From positions 120,871 to 184,870 of the forward strand of contig JAFVGH010000123.1 of NCBI GenBank assembly GCA_017475045.1: a DNA stretch of 64,000 nucleotides, written 5' to 3'. Source of the DNA: Fibrobacter sp. (GTDB taxonomy: Bacteria > Fibrobacterota > Fibrobacteria > Fibrobacterales > Fibrobacteraceae). The notes beneath the pieces are model-generated. The model was not told where the DNA came from. It did not search any database and saw only the letters and a program-made list of their open reading frames with translations. Positions 42,549 through 51,948 of the stretch are shown in pieces. The position numbers and the translations under genes are program-made. The number at the start of each line of letters is the position of its first letter. The first letter of the stretch is position 1.

Positions 42549-44702
42549 ATGAATATCTTGAAAAAGACCGCCGTGTTTGGCTTGGCCATTGTGGCCAGCG
42601 GCTCCATGGCCCTTGCGGCAAACCTTCCCAAGTCAGCTACGCTGGTAAGCAAGATGGGAATGGGTTTCAACATCGGCAACACACTAGAAGTTCCTGCCAA
42701 CCAGGGCGGCCCTACCGCCTGGGGCAACCCTATGCCGAGCCAGGCCTACGTTGATTCTATCAAGGCCGCAGGCTTTAATACGGTCCGTCTGCCCACGGCC
42801 TGGTATTCCCACGTCGTCAGCGGTAAAGTCAACAAGGGCTGGATCGATACGGTGCAGACCATCGTGGACATGTGCATCAAGGACGGCCTCTACGTAGTGC
42901 TCAACAGCCACTGGGATACCGGCTGGCTCGAAGACAAGGTTTTCCCGGCAGACTCCGCCACCGTCATCAAAAACCAGAAGGCCATCTGGGGTCACCTGGC
43001 CAACCGTTTCAAGGACTACGACGAGCACCTGATTTTTGCTAGCGCCAACGAGCCCGGCGTAAACGACCCGTGGAACGGCGGTGCCGACAACGGCCAGCAA
43101 GCGTTTGATGCCGCACGTATGCAGATTTTGCAGCGTTACCATCAGGTCATGATCGACGAAGTCCGCAAATCCGGCGGAAACAACGCCACCCGTACCGTCG
43201 TTTTTCAGATGCCCCGTACCGAAATCGACAAGTACCAACTTTTGAGCCAGTACTACCCGAAGGACCCCGCAGGTGATGGCTACACCATGGCTGAAGCCCA
43301 CTTCTACCCCTACCAGTTCTCGCTGATGAAGGCCGATGAAAGCTGGGGCAAGATGTTCTACTTCTGGGAAGATGAGACCACGGGAGATGCAAGCCGCACC
43401 TGCGCCAACGATGCTCTCGGCTCCAAGAAGTCTATCGAAACCCAGCTCGGCAAGCTGAAAACAGCCTTCGTAGACAAGGGCATTCCCGTAATCATCGGTG
43501 AAATGGGCGCCCAGAAGCGCCTGACCCTCGAAGGCCAGGATCTGGAAAAGCACCTGCTTGCCCGCGCCGCCTGGTACGGCTATGTCGCCAAGATTGCCAA
43601 GGCAGACGGAATCGTTCCTATCATCTGGGATACCGGCGCCGAGGACAACCTGAACATGACCGTTATCCGCCGCCAGAAAAACGTAGACTACACTATTTTT
43701 GACTATGAAGTCCTGAACGCCATGCGTGCAGAATACGGTTTGAGCGCCCTGGACGGAAACTCTATCGATGCAAAGGTGGAAGCAAGTATCTCCACGGATA
43801 ACAAGTCCAGCATTGCATTCTTCAGGACCCCGAGTTCCGCTTCGGCAAATACCATGCTCCGTATCAACAATAACATCAAGGACTGGAGTAAATACGAAAG
43901 CGCCACGGTGAGAATCTACTCCGATATGACCGCCACCGGTTGGGCAAAGGTATCCTTCGTCACCATGAGCGGCAACGATTGGGACTGGAAAGAAGCGGCC
44001 ATGACTGTTACCAACGGATCATGGTCTTCTGTAGATGTGGACATTTCGAACATCAAGACGCTCTCCCAAGTGAATGCCACAGTTATTTTTGTCAATGCCA
44101 AGGGAATGACCGGCAAGCTTGCCGTTGACTACATCCTCCTCAACAAGAAGGGCGGTGGCGCAGACACCCTGGAATCCTTCAAGACCACCGTTTTCGAAAG
44201 CGAACCGGATGAAGGCGTTGTGGTTCCCGATGAAATCGGAAGCATCAAGACCGACGACGTAGCCTCGGCCACTACAACCGGTGCCGCAAGCGGCAAGACG
44301 GTTAACTACGTGTTCAAGGCCAACAGCTACACCGACAACTACACCTACAGCGAAACAATAGCACCGGCCAGCAGCAACTCCGCCACACCGGCTTCTTCGA
44401 ACAGCAATACCAACAACAATCCCGGCAGCAGCAACAGCACGGCTATCGCAACGCCCGCCATCGCTCAGAACGTCCACTTCTCTGCGGAACATGGCACCAT
44501 CACCGCTACATTCAACGCCCTTGTCGCTAGCCGCACGACCATCTCTCTCATGAACAGCCTGGGCCAGGTCATTGCCAGCAAGGATATGAACGCAACCCAT
44601 GGTGCCAACAGCGTCTCTCTGGAAACAAGCTACCAGGGCACCGCCTTCCTGGTCATCCGTCAGGGCAGCCAGAAGATGGTCAAGGCAATCCGCCTGAAGT
44701 AA
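42549..44702 (+). CDS. secreted endoglucanase, glycoside hydrolase family 5
   Basis: 717 residues from ATG 42549 (ribosome binding site GGATTGAG). Signal peptide ends at about MALAA. GH5 (beta/alpha)8 barrel at about 30-400: MGMGFNIGNTLE, GFNTVRLPTAW, acid/base Glu168 in FASANEPG, HFYPYQFS and nucleophile Glu318 in VIIGEMGA. A beta-sandwich of about 130 residues follows (roughly 420-545, carbohydrate-binding-like), then a Ser/Asn/Pro-rich linker and a C-terminal sorting-like domain (ISLMNSLGQVIASKDM..GTAFLVIRQ). It cuts cellulose or related glucans outside the cell. A terminator follows. Confidence 0.92.
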   Translation: MNILKKTAVFGLAIVASGSMALAANLPKSATLVSKMGMGFNIGNTLEVPANQGGPTAWGNPMPSQAYVDSIKAAGFNTVRLPTAWYSHVVSGKVNKGWIDTVQTIVDMCIKDGLYVVLNSHWDTGWLEDKVFPADSATVIKNQKAIWGHLANRFKDYDEHLIFASANEPGVNDPWNGGADNGQQAFDAARMQILQRYHQVMIDEVRKSGGNNATRTVVFQMPRTEIDKYQLLSQYYPKDPAGDGYTMAEAHFYPYQFSLMKADESWGKMFYFWEDETTGDASRTCANDALGSKKSIETQLGKLKTAFVDKGIPVIIGEMGAQKRLTLEGQDLEKHLLARAAWYGYVAKIAKADGIVPIIWDTGAEDNLNMTVIRRQKNVDYTIFDYEVLNAMRAEYGLSALDGNSIDAKVEASISTDNKSSIAFFRTPSSASANTMLRINNNIKDWSKYESATVRIYSDMTATGWAKVSFVTMSGNDWDWKEAAMTVTNGSWSSVDVDISNIKTLSQVNATVIFVNAKGMTGKLAVDYILLNKKGGGADTLESFKTTVFESEPDEGVVVPDEIGSIKTDDVASATTTGAASGKTVNYVFKANSYTDNYTYSETIAPASSNSATPASSNSNTNNNPGSSNSTAIATPAIAQNVHFSAEHGTITATFNALVASRTTISLMNSLGQVIASKDMNATHGANSVSLETSYQGTAFLVIRQGSQKMVKAIRLK

Positions 44703-44726
44703 AACCCGCTGAGTGTCATTCTAGTA

Positions 44727-44754
44727 AAGCCCTCGCTTGTGCGAGGGCTTTTTC
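44727..44754 (+). terminator. rho-independent terminator of the GH5 gene
   Basis: AAAGCCCTCGC-TTGT-GCGAGGGCTTT (44727-44752, 11 bp) and a short T-run. The stem could work in both directions for the convergent GH9 gene. Confidence 0.9.
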
Positions 44755-44774
44755 AATGCAACGCGTATTAAAAC

Positions 44775-44869
44775 GTCATTCTCCGAAGGAGAATCCATAC
44801 TTTTTAATATGAAATGTATGGATCCTCGCCAGAGTTTATCCCGCACTTGATGCGGGACGGGAATGACGA
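44775..44869. repeat. 95-bp composite palindromic element with 8-bp terminal inverted repeats
   Basis: Ends CGTCATTC (44775-44782) and GAATGACG (44862-44869). Inside are ATTCTCC-GAA-GGAGAAT (44779-44795), ATCCATAC..GTATGGAT (about 44794-44823) and CCCGCA-CTTGA-TGCGGG. The GTCAT..GCGGG theme recurs at 14534 and 21561, so it looks like a dispersed intergenic repeat family. It may be a small MITE-like or REP-like element. Confidence 0.65.
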
Positions 44870-44877
44870 AAGAAGGG

Positions 44878-47058
44878 CTACTTCACCACGATCTTCTTCG
44901 GGGCGAATCCCTGGACATGTACCAAGTATATTCCCTTAGGCACTGATGACAGCTGGACCGTATTGCTTGCGTTCGACAATATGGTGCTCATCACCACACG
45001 GCCATGCACATCCATCAGGCTGAACTTACGCAGGGCTGGATTTACGAAGGTTACCTGCAGAGTATTTCCGGACTGCAGCACAGAGAATCCTGCAGCAGTT
45101 GTAACCTGGAACAAGCCGTCCGTATTCTTGCCGCCATTGTCCTTGGAGCCGGAACCATCGTTGCCACCATTGGAATTGGAGCTGGTAATATCACTATTGC
45201 CACCGGCGGAACTGCTAGGACCGCTCTGGCCCGAGGAGCTAGAAGACGGAATAACTGCCGCACCCTTTACCGGATGCTCGTCGTAACGGGTAGCAAGGGC
45301 CATCAGGTACCAGGTGGCATGGGGCAACCACTGTTCTTCCCATCGCCAAGTCTGCCAGTCAGCAACATCTTGATTAAGGGAACGAAGTTGAGATGCAATA
45401 TCCGACACGTTGTCCCAGGTAATACCGGAACCGTCCATCTCCTTACCTGTGATGCCATTGGCGATACCACCATTAAGTGTTGAACTTGAATAACTTTGAT
45501 AAACAGGCGGATTCTTGGAGCCAACTCCCTTCATAACGCTCAGGTCGTAGGGATTCTTACCCAAAAGCCAGTCCAACTGGTCGGCGGCGTAGCCGTACGC
45601 CTTTACGGAATCCGCATAGTTTAACATCCTGGACGCATATACCGCCGCAGAGGCCAAGGAACCGAGCCTGGCGCTTTCCCCTTGAAACCAGTAACCTGTT
45701 TCGTTATCATGAGGAATAAAGTAGTTGGTCTGGATTTTTCCACCAGTTTTCACCACCTGCTTGGCATAACCAAAATGGTTGTTTTTGCGGTCCGTCACCG
45801 AAATCATCCAATCCAGATGCTTCTTGACAGCCGCTCGTATGGCAGTCGCCTTTTCCACATTCGTTTCCAGTTCCAAATAGCGGACCAACGCCACCAGCGG
45901 AAGCCCCGCATCGCTAGCATGGTAGAAAGGGCGGCTCTTGGCGTTATCGCTCCAGAAATACCCGTCATCGCTCAGGCGTCCAATCAAGTGCGACGCACGA
46001 TTTTGAGCCACAGTCCAATACTTGGAATCCTTCGTTGCATTGTAAAGTTCCATGGCGGCAAGCAATGCCGTATAGTCGTCGATGATATTTTCCTTTTTAT
46101 CGTCGCAATAGGCGCAATCTCCGCCCAAGGTCTGCTTACTTTCCAGATGATCGAAGCCGGTCTTGGCAGCTGCCAAATATTCGTCCGAGGTGTAGTCGCC
46201 ACCCTTCCCTAACGTAGAGGCTCTGGCCAAAGCCGCAATGGCCATGCCACCACCTTCACGATAGGCAGTTTGGTAATCATTGGACATTTCACCACTACTT
46301 TTCGAAAAGGCGCAAAGATGCCAAGAAGAACTCTGGCCCCATTGGTTGAAAACAGTCATATAGAAATAGCCGGCTGCGTTCTGCATGCGTACCAGAAAGT
46401 CTGCCCCCCACAAGGCTTCATCGATAGCAAATTCCGCATCACTTGTAGCGGTCTTTACGGCAGCGGGAATACGCTCGTTGGCAAAAGCCAACGCCCATAC
46501 CGTCAGCGGAATCTGCTGCGGGTTCATATAGTTGGCGTAAGACAAGTGGGAAAGATAGGTACCATAGTCCCCAGAGGCATCGTTCCAGCCACCGTGAACA
46601 TCTACACCAGCACTGGCATAAGTACCCACATATACATACGTGTGTGAAGTCTCCGGGCTACGATCTTTTCTAAAATAATCAAATACCATGCCTAGAGTCT
46701 TGCTCGCCAACTTTTTATCCGCAATGTCAATTGTTGCAGACTTGGCGAGGGTCCCGTCCTTCGTGAATTCGATAGTGTAGGAACCTGGTGTCTTGACTTG
46801 GGAAAAATCAAGGTTGTAATAGACGGTAAAACCATTGGTCCACCCCGTAGGAATCGACCCCACACCGAAAGTTCCCGAAGCGACCGTCGCTCCGTCCTTC
46901 TTAATGGAATAGTTCACACCATTTAAATTGTCGCTGGATTCCACCACCAGCGCCTTGGGGAGGTTAGAATCATAACCGGCCACATTATAATGGAACGTGA
47001 CGGCGGCACCAGCAATGGACGCCGCACTCAGAAATAGGGGAAAATAAAGTTTGCGCAT
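44878..47058 (-). CDS. secreted cellulase, glycoside hydrolase family 9
   Basis: 726 residues. Signal (about 1-18), N-terminal Ig-like CelD_N domain (about 25-115), GH9 (alpha/alpha)6 domain to about 615, a Ser/Gly/Asn linker, and a C-terminal sorting-like domain (FSLMDVHGRVVMSTIL, PKGIYLVHVQGFAPKKIVVK). Catalytic-base region GGWNDASGDYGTYL with Asp160 and Asp164. The C-terminal RWEEQWLPHATWYLM contains the likely acid Glu (inference). It probably cleaves cellulose outside the cell, together with the convergent GH5 enzyme. Minus-strand AATATA gives TATATT six bases before the ATG. Confidence 0.92.
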   Translation of the reverse strand: MRKLYFPLFLSAASIAGAAVTFHYNVAGYDSNLPKALVVESSDNLNGVNYSIKKDGATVASGTFGVGSIPTGWTNGFTVYYNLDFSQVKTPGSYTIEFTKDGTLAKSATIDIADKKLASKTLGMVFDYFRKDRSPETSHTYVYVGTYASAGVDVHGGWNDASGDYGTYLSHLSYANYMNPQQIPLTVWALAFANERIPAAVKTATSDAEFAIDEALWGADFLVRMQNAAGYFYMTVFNQWGQSSSWHLCAFSKSSGEMSNDYQTAYREGGGMAIAALARASTLGKGGDYTSDEYLAAAKTGFDHLESKQTLGGDCAYCDDKKENIIDDYTALLAAMELYNATKDSKYWTVAQNRASHLIGRLSDDGYFWSDNAKSRPFYHASDAGLPLVALVRYLELETNVEKATAIRAAVKKHLDWMISVTDRKNNHFGYAKQVVKTGGKIQTNYFIPHDNETGYWFQGESARLGSLASAAVYASRMLNYADSVKAYGYAADQLDWLLGKNPYDLSVMKGVGSKNPPVYQSYSSSTLNGGIANGITGKEMDGSGITWDNVSDIASQLRSLNQDVADWQTWRWEEQWLPHATWYLMALATRYDEHPVKGAAVIPSSSSSGQSGPSSSAGGNSDITSSNSNGGNDGSGSKDNGGKNTDGLFQVTTAAGFSVLQSGNTLQVTFVNPALRKFSLMDVHGRVVMSTILSNASNTVQLSSVPKGIYLVHVQGFAPKKIVVK

Positions 47059-47064
47059 AACCTA

Positions 47065-47070
47065 AATATA
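47065..47070 (-). promoter_or_regulatory. -10-like TATATT six bases before the GH9 ATG
   Basis: Minus strand: TATATT, TAGGTT, ATG (47058). No Shine-Dalgarno fits, so the transcript may be leaderless or start a few bases ahead. Confidence 0.45.
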
Positions 47071-47156
47071 TATACGAAACTCAATTTTTCCTAGAAAAGA
47101 ATTATTAAACAGAGCTTCTTAGCAAAGATTGCGATTTTTATGCAAAAATCGCCAAT

Positions 47157-47378
47157 TTACGCCCCAAATTCCTGGTCATCTAGAATAAATTCATTGGCAA
47201 CAGAATCCTTTTTCTGTTCCGCCGTAGCGTCTAGGGCTTCTGCATGGCCCCGCAGGGCCGCAAAGGGGGCAAAAATCTTCGCACGGGATTCCATGCTCAT
47301 GCGGGGGTGTTTCATGAGAAAGTTCCAGTCGTCCCTCGGGTAGGGCAGATCTATTATGTCGGAATAGTCGCTATGCAC
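47157..47378 (-). CDS. YolD-like protein
   Basis: 73 residues from a GTG at 47378, with GGAGGAC upstream. The core SDIIDLPYPRDDWNFLMKHP, RMSMESRAKIFAPFAALRGH is the signature of YolD-like proteins, which in many bacteria are encoded next to a Y-family polymerase of the UvrX/DinP type. Here it overlaps the end of such a polymerase gene by eight bases. Function unknown; it probably supports lesion-bypass regulation or is an accessory factor. Confidence 0.8.
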   Translation of the reverse strand: MHSDYSDIIDLPYPRDDWNFLMKHPRMSMESRAKIFAPFAALRGHAEALDATAEQKKDSVANEFILDDQEFGA

Positions 47379-48759
47379 GGTGTCCTCCGATTTGTCCGTT
47401 CCGTTCGATGGTGGTGGCTCCCTCCTGCAGGTCCATGCCCTTCACGATGGCGTTCTTGCCGAAACGCTTCTTGATAAGCAGTTCCGCCTTGAGGCGTTTC
47501 TTTTCTCGCTCCTGCTTTTGGGCGTCGGTAAACAGGTCGTAGCCCTGATTGCTTTCATCTACCACGTCGATGGCCACCAGGTTCAGGCGGCGAACCGTCA
47601 GTTGCGGGTCCACAATCCGGTCGAAAAGCCGCATGACCGCCTCGGCAAAGGCGGACTGGGAACTGGTGTAATGCCCGATAGAAGCCGTGCCGTGGGCGGG
47701 TTTCGGGATTGTGCGTCCGTAAAAATCCTGCACCGTTTCGCCGTGATAAATTCCCTTGTCCACATTCTCCCGGTCGTAGCCTACCGTAAGCACCATGCCC
47801 TTGGCCACCAGGTCGTTTTCTACCAGGCGCATAGATACCGTATCTACCATCTCCCGCACCACCAGGCGGGCCTTGTCGAAGGGGTACGGGTCCTGCAACA
47901 CCTGGCCTTCTCCCATGCTCTGGGACTGGGGCTTTGCCCTCTTGATGTCTGCGATGGTGCAAGGCTCGTAACCCCAGGCGTGGTCTATCAGGATTTCCGC
48001 ATTCACGCCGAACATCTTGTACAGGGCGTCGGGTTCCTTGACGCTTACACGGGCAATGTCTCCCATGGTGTGGATACCCCGACCCCGGTTCAGGTGGCAC
48101 TTTTCTAGCCTGGCAGCGATGCCACGGCCCACCTGCCAAAAGCTGGTTATGGGGCGGTGAGACCAGAGCTGCCTGCGGTAGCTCATCTCGTCCAGTTCCG
48201 CAATGCGAACGCCATCGGCATCGGCCTCCACATGCTTGGCCATCACGTCCATGGCAATCTTGCAAAGGTACAAGTTTGTGCCGATGCCGCCCGTTGCGGT
48301 AATTCCCGTGGTGGCAAGCACATCCTGAATGATGGTCTTTACCAGTTCCCGTGCGGTTTTCTTGTACAGTTTGAGGTACTTCGTCAAGTCCAAGAAGCAT
48401 TCATCGATGGAATAGGCGTGGATATCCTCGGCGCTCACGTACTTCAGGTAAACGTTATAGACCTTGGTGGAATACTCCACGTACTTGGCCATCTGGGGTT
48501 TTGCAATCAAGAACTCCACCTTCTCGCCGGTGCGTCGTTCCACCTCGCGGACCTTCTGGTTCACCTCGAAAAGCCTAGCCCGCCCGGGAATCCCGTAGGC
48601 TTTCAGCGCTGGCGTCACCGCAAGGCAAATGGTCTTTTCGGTGCGGCTCTCGTCAGCAACCACAAGCTTCGCTTTTAGCGGGTCAAGCCCCTGGAGGATA
48701 CATTCCACCGAGGCAAAGAAAGACTTAAGGTCTATGGCAGCGTAGGTGCGGGAGGGCAT
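47371..48759 (-). CDS. Y-family DNA polymerase (UvrX/DinB-type)
   Basis: 462 residues. Palm and fingers: RTYAAIDLKSFFASVECIL with catalytic Asp8-type residue, YSIDECFLDLTKYLK with the second metal-site residues, then a helix-hairpin-helix part (ARVSVKEPDALYKMFG) and a C-terminal little-finger domain. The longer length and its pairing with YolD resemble plasmid/phage UvrX-type polymerases. Translesion synthesis is the expected job. The start is 15 bases after the upstream TPR-type gene, so the polymerase shares the transcript; there is no LexA box that I could identify. Confidence 0.9.
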   Translation of the reverse strand: MPSRTYAAIDLKSFFASVECILQGLDPLKAKLVVADESRTEKTICLAVTPALKAYGIPGRARLFEVNQKVREVERRTGEKVEFLIAKPQMAKYVEYSTKVYNVYLKYVSAEDIHAYSIDECFLDLTKYLKLYKKTARELVKTIIQDVLATTGITATGGIGTNLYLCKIAMDVMAKHVEADADGVRIAELDEMSYRRQLWSHRPITSFWQVGRGIAARLEKCHLNRGRGIHTMGDIARVSVKEPDALYKMFGVNAEILIDHAWGYEPCTIADIKRAKPQSQSMGEGQVLQDPYPFDKARLVVREMVDTVSMRLVENDLVAKGMVLTVGYDRENVDKGIYHGETVQDFYGRTIPKPAHGTASIGHYTSSQSAFAEAVMRLFDRIVDPQLTVRRLNLVAIDVVDESNQGYDLFTDAQKQEREKKRLKAELLIKKRFGKNAIVKGMDLQEGATTIERNGQIGGHRA

Positions 48760-48774
48760 CCTGCGACTCCCAAT

Positions 48775-49428
48775 CTACCAGTCCTTGGCAGGTCTGGCCT
48801 GGCCGCGGATAGGCTTCCAGGGCTTGCGTTCACCGTTCTGTTCGTCAAAATCCTTCAAAAGCTGTGCAGCCTCTTCAGGGCTCATCTCGCCCATGGGCAC
48901 GGGCTGTTCCTCGGGCTCCTGGCCACCATCATTAGAAGAATCGCCCTGGCTATCGCTAGAATTTTCTTCCGGTTGTTCAGGCTGCTGTTCGGGCCGTTCA
49001 CCTGCACCACCGTTGCTGTCAGAACTGTTGCTTTCGGAGCTTCCACCCTGACTGCTACTGGACTGACCATCTTGACCATTCTGCTGGTCCTGATTTTGGT
49101 CCTCGCCGCTAGAAGAACTCTGACCATTGTCCTTGTTTTGGTCCTGATCTTGGTTCTGGTCCTGGCTGTTATCCTGGTTCTTGTCGTTCTTCTTGTTCTC
49201 GTTCTTCTGCTCGTCCTTGGCTTCGTGAATACGGTCCAGGAGCATCTGCAACTTCTGATCGTTGGGGTAGTATTGCAAGCCCTCGTTACAGGTGATTTCT
49301 GCAGAAGGCAAGCGGTTTTCGATATACTGGAAGGCCGCGTCGCTATAATAAGCCGAAGCCGACTTCGGAGCTGCCAGGGCCGACACCGCAAGGAACATAA
49401 CCGCGACTGTGAACATAATCCTTTTCAT
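48775..49428 (-). CDS. exported low-complexity protein, TPR-type N-part
   Basis: 217 residues. A signal peptide (about 1-20) leads to a helical segment QYIENRLPSAEITCNEGL with TPR-like spacing, then a run of over 100 residues made of Asn, Gln, Asp, Lys, Glu and Ser (for example QDQNQDQDQNKDNG, PEQQPEQPEENSSDS), and a basic end KPIRGQARPAKDW. The upstream gene has a similar Gln/Asp/Asn stretch, so the two may be a pair. ATG overlaps the upstream stop. Function unknown. The extreme composition argues for an unfolded periplasmic spacer. Confidence 0.7.
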   Translation of the reverse strand: MKRIMFTVAVMFLAVSALAAPKSASAYYSDAAFQYIENRLPSAEITCNEGLQYYPNDQKLQMLLDRIHEAKDEQKNENKKNDKNQDNSQDQNQDQDQNKDNGQSSSSGEDQNQDQQNGQDGQSSSSQGGSSESNSSDSNGGAGERPEQQPEQPEENSSDSQGDSSNDGGQEPEEQPVPMGEMSPEEAAQLLKDFDEQNGERKPWKPIRGQARPAKDW

Positions 49429-50165
49429 CAGATTACCTCCAGATCGTTGTCGGTGTTGCTGGCGTCAATCTTTGCCTTGGGCTTGCGACCGGCCTTGATT
49501 TCAATGACATCGTCGATGCGCTGCACATGGCCGCTAAGCTGACCCGCCGTCTCGTCTTCGGCAATCAGGTTCTCCAGCATTTCCTTTGCCTCGGCATACT
49601 TGCCGTCCTTGCAAAGCTGCAACGCCCGTGCCAAAACTTCCTTGGCCTTTTCGCTCAGAGGCGGTTGTTTCTGGTCGTTGTCCTGGTCCTGATTCTGTTC
49701 CTGGTTCTGCTTTTGCTTGTCCAGTTCCTCTTTCAGCTTACGCTGCACGATTTCTACATTTTTCTTGGCATTTTCAAAGCCATTGTCCAAATCAATAGCT
49801 TTTTTCAGATAGGCAACCGATTCGCGCCAGGCTGCAATGCGCTCGCTGCCTTCAGCGGACTTTTCGCCGATGCGGAAATGGGTGTTGGCCAGATTATAGG
49901 CCGCCTTGGCCGCCATCTTTTTGTCGGGCATGCGTACGGCGCTTTCCAGTTCCTTTTTTGCCTCGTCGTAATTGCCCAGCTTGTACTGGCAGGTTCCGAT
50001 ATTATAGAACAGAAGCGGATTTGCAGGCTCCGCTTCCCGAGCCTTCATGTACTGAGCAAGGGCACCGGCATAATCACCATTCTTGAATAATTTGTTGCCG
50101 TCGTTTATGGGCCGTGCATAAATGGCCACTGACAACAGGCACAACAATATCAACAACAATCGCAT
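49428..50165 (-). CDS. TPR protein (Bat operon-like)
   Basis: 245 residues from ATG 50165 (signal MRLLLILLCLLSVAIYA). TPR units follow: DGNKLFKNGDYAGALAQYMK, PLLFYNIGTCQYKLGNYDEA, AYNLANTHFRIGEKS. A Gln/Asn/Asp linker (KQKQNQEQNQDQDNDQ) precedes a C-terminal TPR-like part. The first part resembles BatC/BatE-type TPR proteins of aerotolerance operons, but no MoxR or VWA (BatA/B) genes are here, so the name is only suggestive. It lies 11 bases after the GT39-like gene. Confidence 0.8.
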   Translation of the reverse strand: MRLLLILLCLLSVAIYARPINDGNKLFKNGDYAGALAQYMKAREAEPANPLLFYNIGTCQYKLGNYDEAKKELESAVRMPDKKMAAKAAYNLANTHFRIGEKSAEGSERIAAWRESVAYLKKAIDLDNGFENAKKNVEIVQRKLKEELDKQKQNQEQNQDQDNDQKQPPLSEKAKEVLARALQLCKDGKYAEAKEMLENLIAEDETAGQLSGHVQRIDDVIEIKAGRKPKAKIDASNTDNDLEVI

Positions 50166-50176
50166 TTTCAAGCCTC

Positions 50177-51925
50177 TTATATGGCAAGAATATACAAAAT
50201 CACAGTGCTCAAAGCAAACACAAACACAAGGGCGTTTCCAAGCACCCTCCATTTAACAGAGCCCTTTTCAACGTAGACGCCCTTAGCGACAAACACAACC
50301 AAACTCAAAAGAGCCGGAACAACGTATCTGAAGTCATTGCTACAGGCATAGGGAGCCATCATGCGGAAACTCATCAAAGCCGCAATAAAGACAATTCCAT
50401 TCAACAGGAGAATCAAATCTTTAACGGCCAGTTTCATATTCCATAGGCCCCGGATAGCATACACCAACAAGCCCAACAAGGACGTTCCTATTATCGAGGC
50501 CAGCACCCTAGCCGCATGTGTATTTATCAGATTGAACTCCCCAAACAGGGAAGACTTTAAAGCGTAATTCCAAAAATATTGTCTTCCAAGGGAATCATTC
50601 CACGCACTAGTAAAGGGATTTTTCAAATAGGACTCCAAGTCAAAATAAACATAATTTGCGAAGTCATTTCCAACCATCAGTCTATGATTCAACGCATTAA
50701 CATTTCCAACCAACTCAGAACCTGTCAGCAACTTTTGAGTAATAATCCCTATTAACGTCAAAGCGAACAAAATCCAAGCAACCACCTCGGATTTAGTGGG
50801 TCGTAGGCTCCTTGCGTTCAAAAAATACCCGCTAACCGCGAACAAGGAGAAAACACCCAATGTCACTATTGCTGTAGATTTAGTCCAATAAGCCATCGCC
50901 GTAGCAATAGCCGCAAGAATAAGGTATTTCCCACGTCCTTTTTCAAGGTAGTTTATTCCAGCCCACATACAGAATACGTGCAAGAAAATAAACATCTGGT
51001 CGTTGCCAATGCGTGGCGCGATCATGATAAGGATTGGCCACAGCGTCCACAGCGTCGCAGCAAGTCCAAGCGCCCGTCCTTTCAAAACATGCCTTATTAA
51101 AAGAAGCCCCAAGAACAGAGTTAATACGGAAAGCACTAAACTGAAAATTTGCAAGCCAGAGGTTCCCGGAACACCGGTCCATTCCGCAATCTTAAGGGAT
51201 GGCACGGCCATGGTATAATACACGGGCGGATGATAACATGTCCAGCAGCTATTTTTATCAGGAATAGCCACATTTTCAGCAATATAACGGACATAGGCAA
51301 CGTGTCCATCTACATCATTGGCATAATCTGTATATGGTGTAACAGCAAAAAACAGACACCTTATCGAGACGCCAATTAAAACAAGAAGGCAAAGCCACTT
51401 CGACAAGCCAAACCGACGAGCAAGGAAAAGAAACAAAATTGCCAGCAAGGCAAAGGTAAAGCCCCGCACCAGGCTATAAACAGGCGTTTTTTCCTTAGGG
51501 AAAACCGTAATACCCGCGCTTCCCCCTCCATTACGTATCTTGAACTCAAAATGATTCGTCAATCCATTTCGGTGCTTTGAAATCGTGCTATCAGGCAGCG
51601 TAAAGCCACCTACATAGTCACAATGCCCATTTATATCACCCAAATACTCTGCCTTGCCATTTATTGTTACAACCTCTGCACAATCATCGGGGACAACCCT
51701 CATCTCAAAAGGACTATTTATTTTTTGCTCCACATCAAAGGAGACTTTAAATACCGCGCCATTTCCAAGTTTTTCAAGCAACGGCAACGCTATCTCTTGT
51801 TGCACGCCATTCTGCGTAAGAACTACATTCTTTACCTTGATTTGAAGGACATTGCAAAGAATTACGCCTACCACTAGCAATAAGACGCAATACAGTTCCG
51901 GGGCCTTGATTATTTTCTTTATCAT
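50177..51925 (-). CDS. GT39/ArnT-like membrane glycosyltransferase
   Basis: 582 residues with a signal-anchor, a periplasmic N-part of about 130 residues, then ten or so membrane spans. PYTDYANDVDGHVAYVRYIA (an Asp-rich loop like those of ArnT/PMT enzymes), CWTCYHPPVYYTMAV and MIAPRIGNDQMFIFLHVFCM fit the GT-C class, which uses polyprenyl-phosphate sugars in the periplasm. The downstream genes of the same strand, FAD oxidoreductase and GtrA, are common companions. AT-richer than its neighbours. Acceptor unknown. Confidence 0.78.
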   Translation of the reverse strand: MIKKIIKAPELYCVLLLVVGVILCNVLQIKVKNVVLTQNGVQQEIALPLLEKLGNGAVFKVSFDVEQKINSPFEMRVVPDDCAEVVTINGKAEYLGDINGHCDYVGGFTLPDSTISKHRNGLTNHFEFKIRNGGGSAGITVFPKEKTPVYSLVRGFTFALLAILFLFLARRFGLSKWLCLLVLIGVSIRCLFFAVTPYTDYANDVDGHVAYVRYIAENVAIPDKNSCWTCYHPPVYYTMAVPSLKIAEWTGVPGTSGLQIFSLVLSVLTLFLGLLLIRHVLKGRALGLAATLWTLWPILIMIAPRIGNDQMFIFLHVFCMWAGINYLEKGRGKYLILAAIATAMAYWTKSTAIVTLGVFSLFAVSGYFLNARSLRPTKSEVVAWILFALTLIGIITQKLLTGSELVGNVNALNHRLMVGNDFANYVYFDLESYLKNPFTSAWNDSLGRQYFWNYALKSSLFGEFNLINTHAARVLASIIGTSLLGLLVYAIRGLWNMKLAVKDLILLLNGIVFIAALMSFRMMAPYACSNDFRYVVPALLSLVVFVAKGVYVEKGSVKWRVLGNALVFVFALSTVILYILAI

Positions 51926-51948
51926 TTTCGTGTAATCCGCTCTATGGC

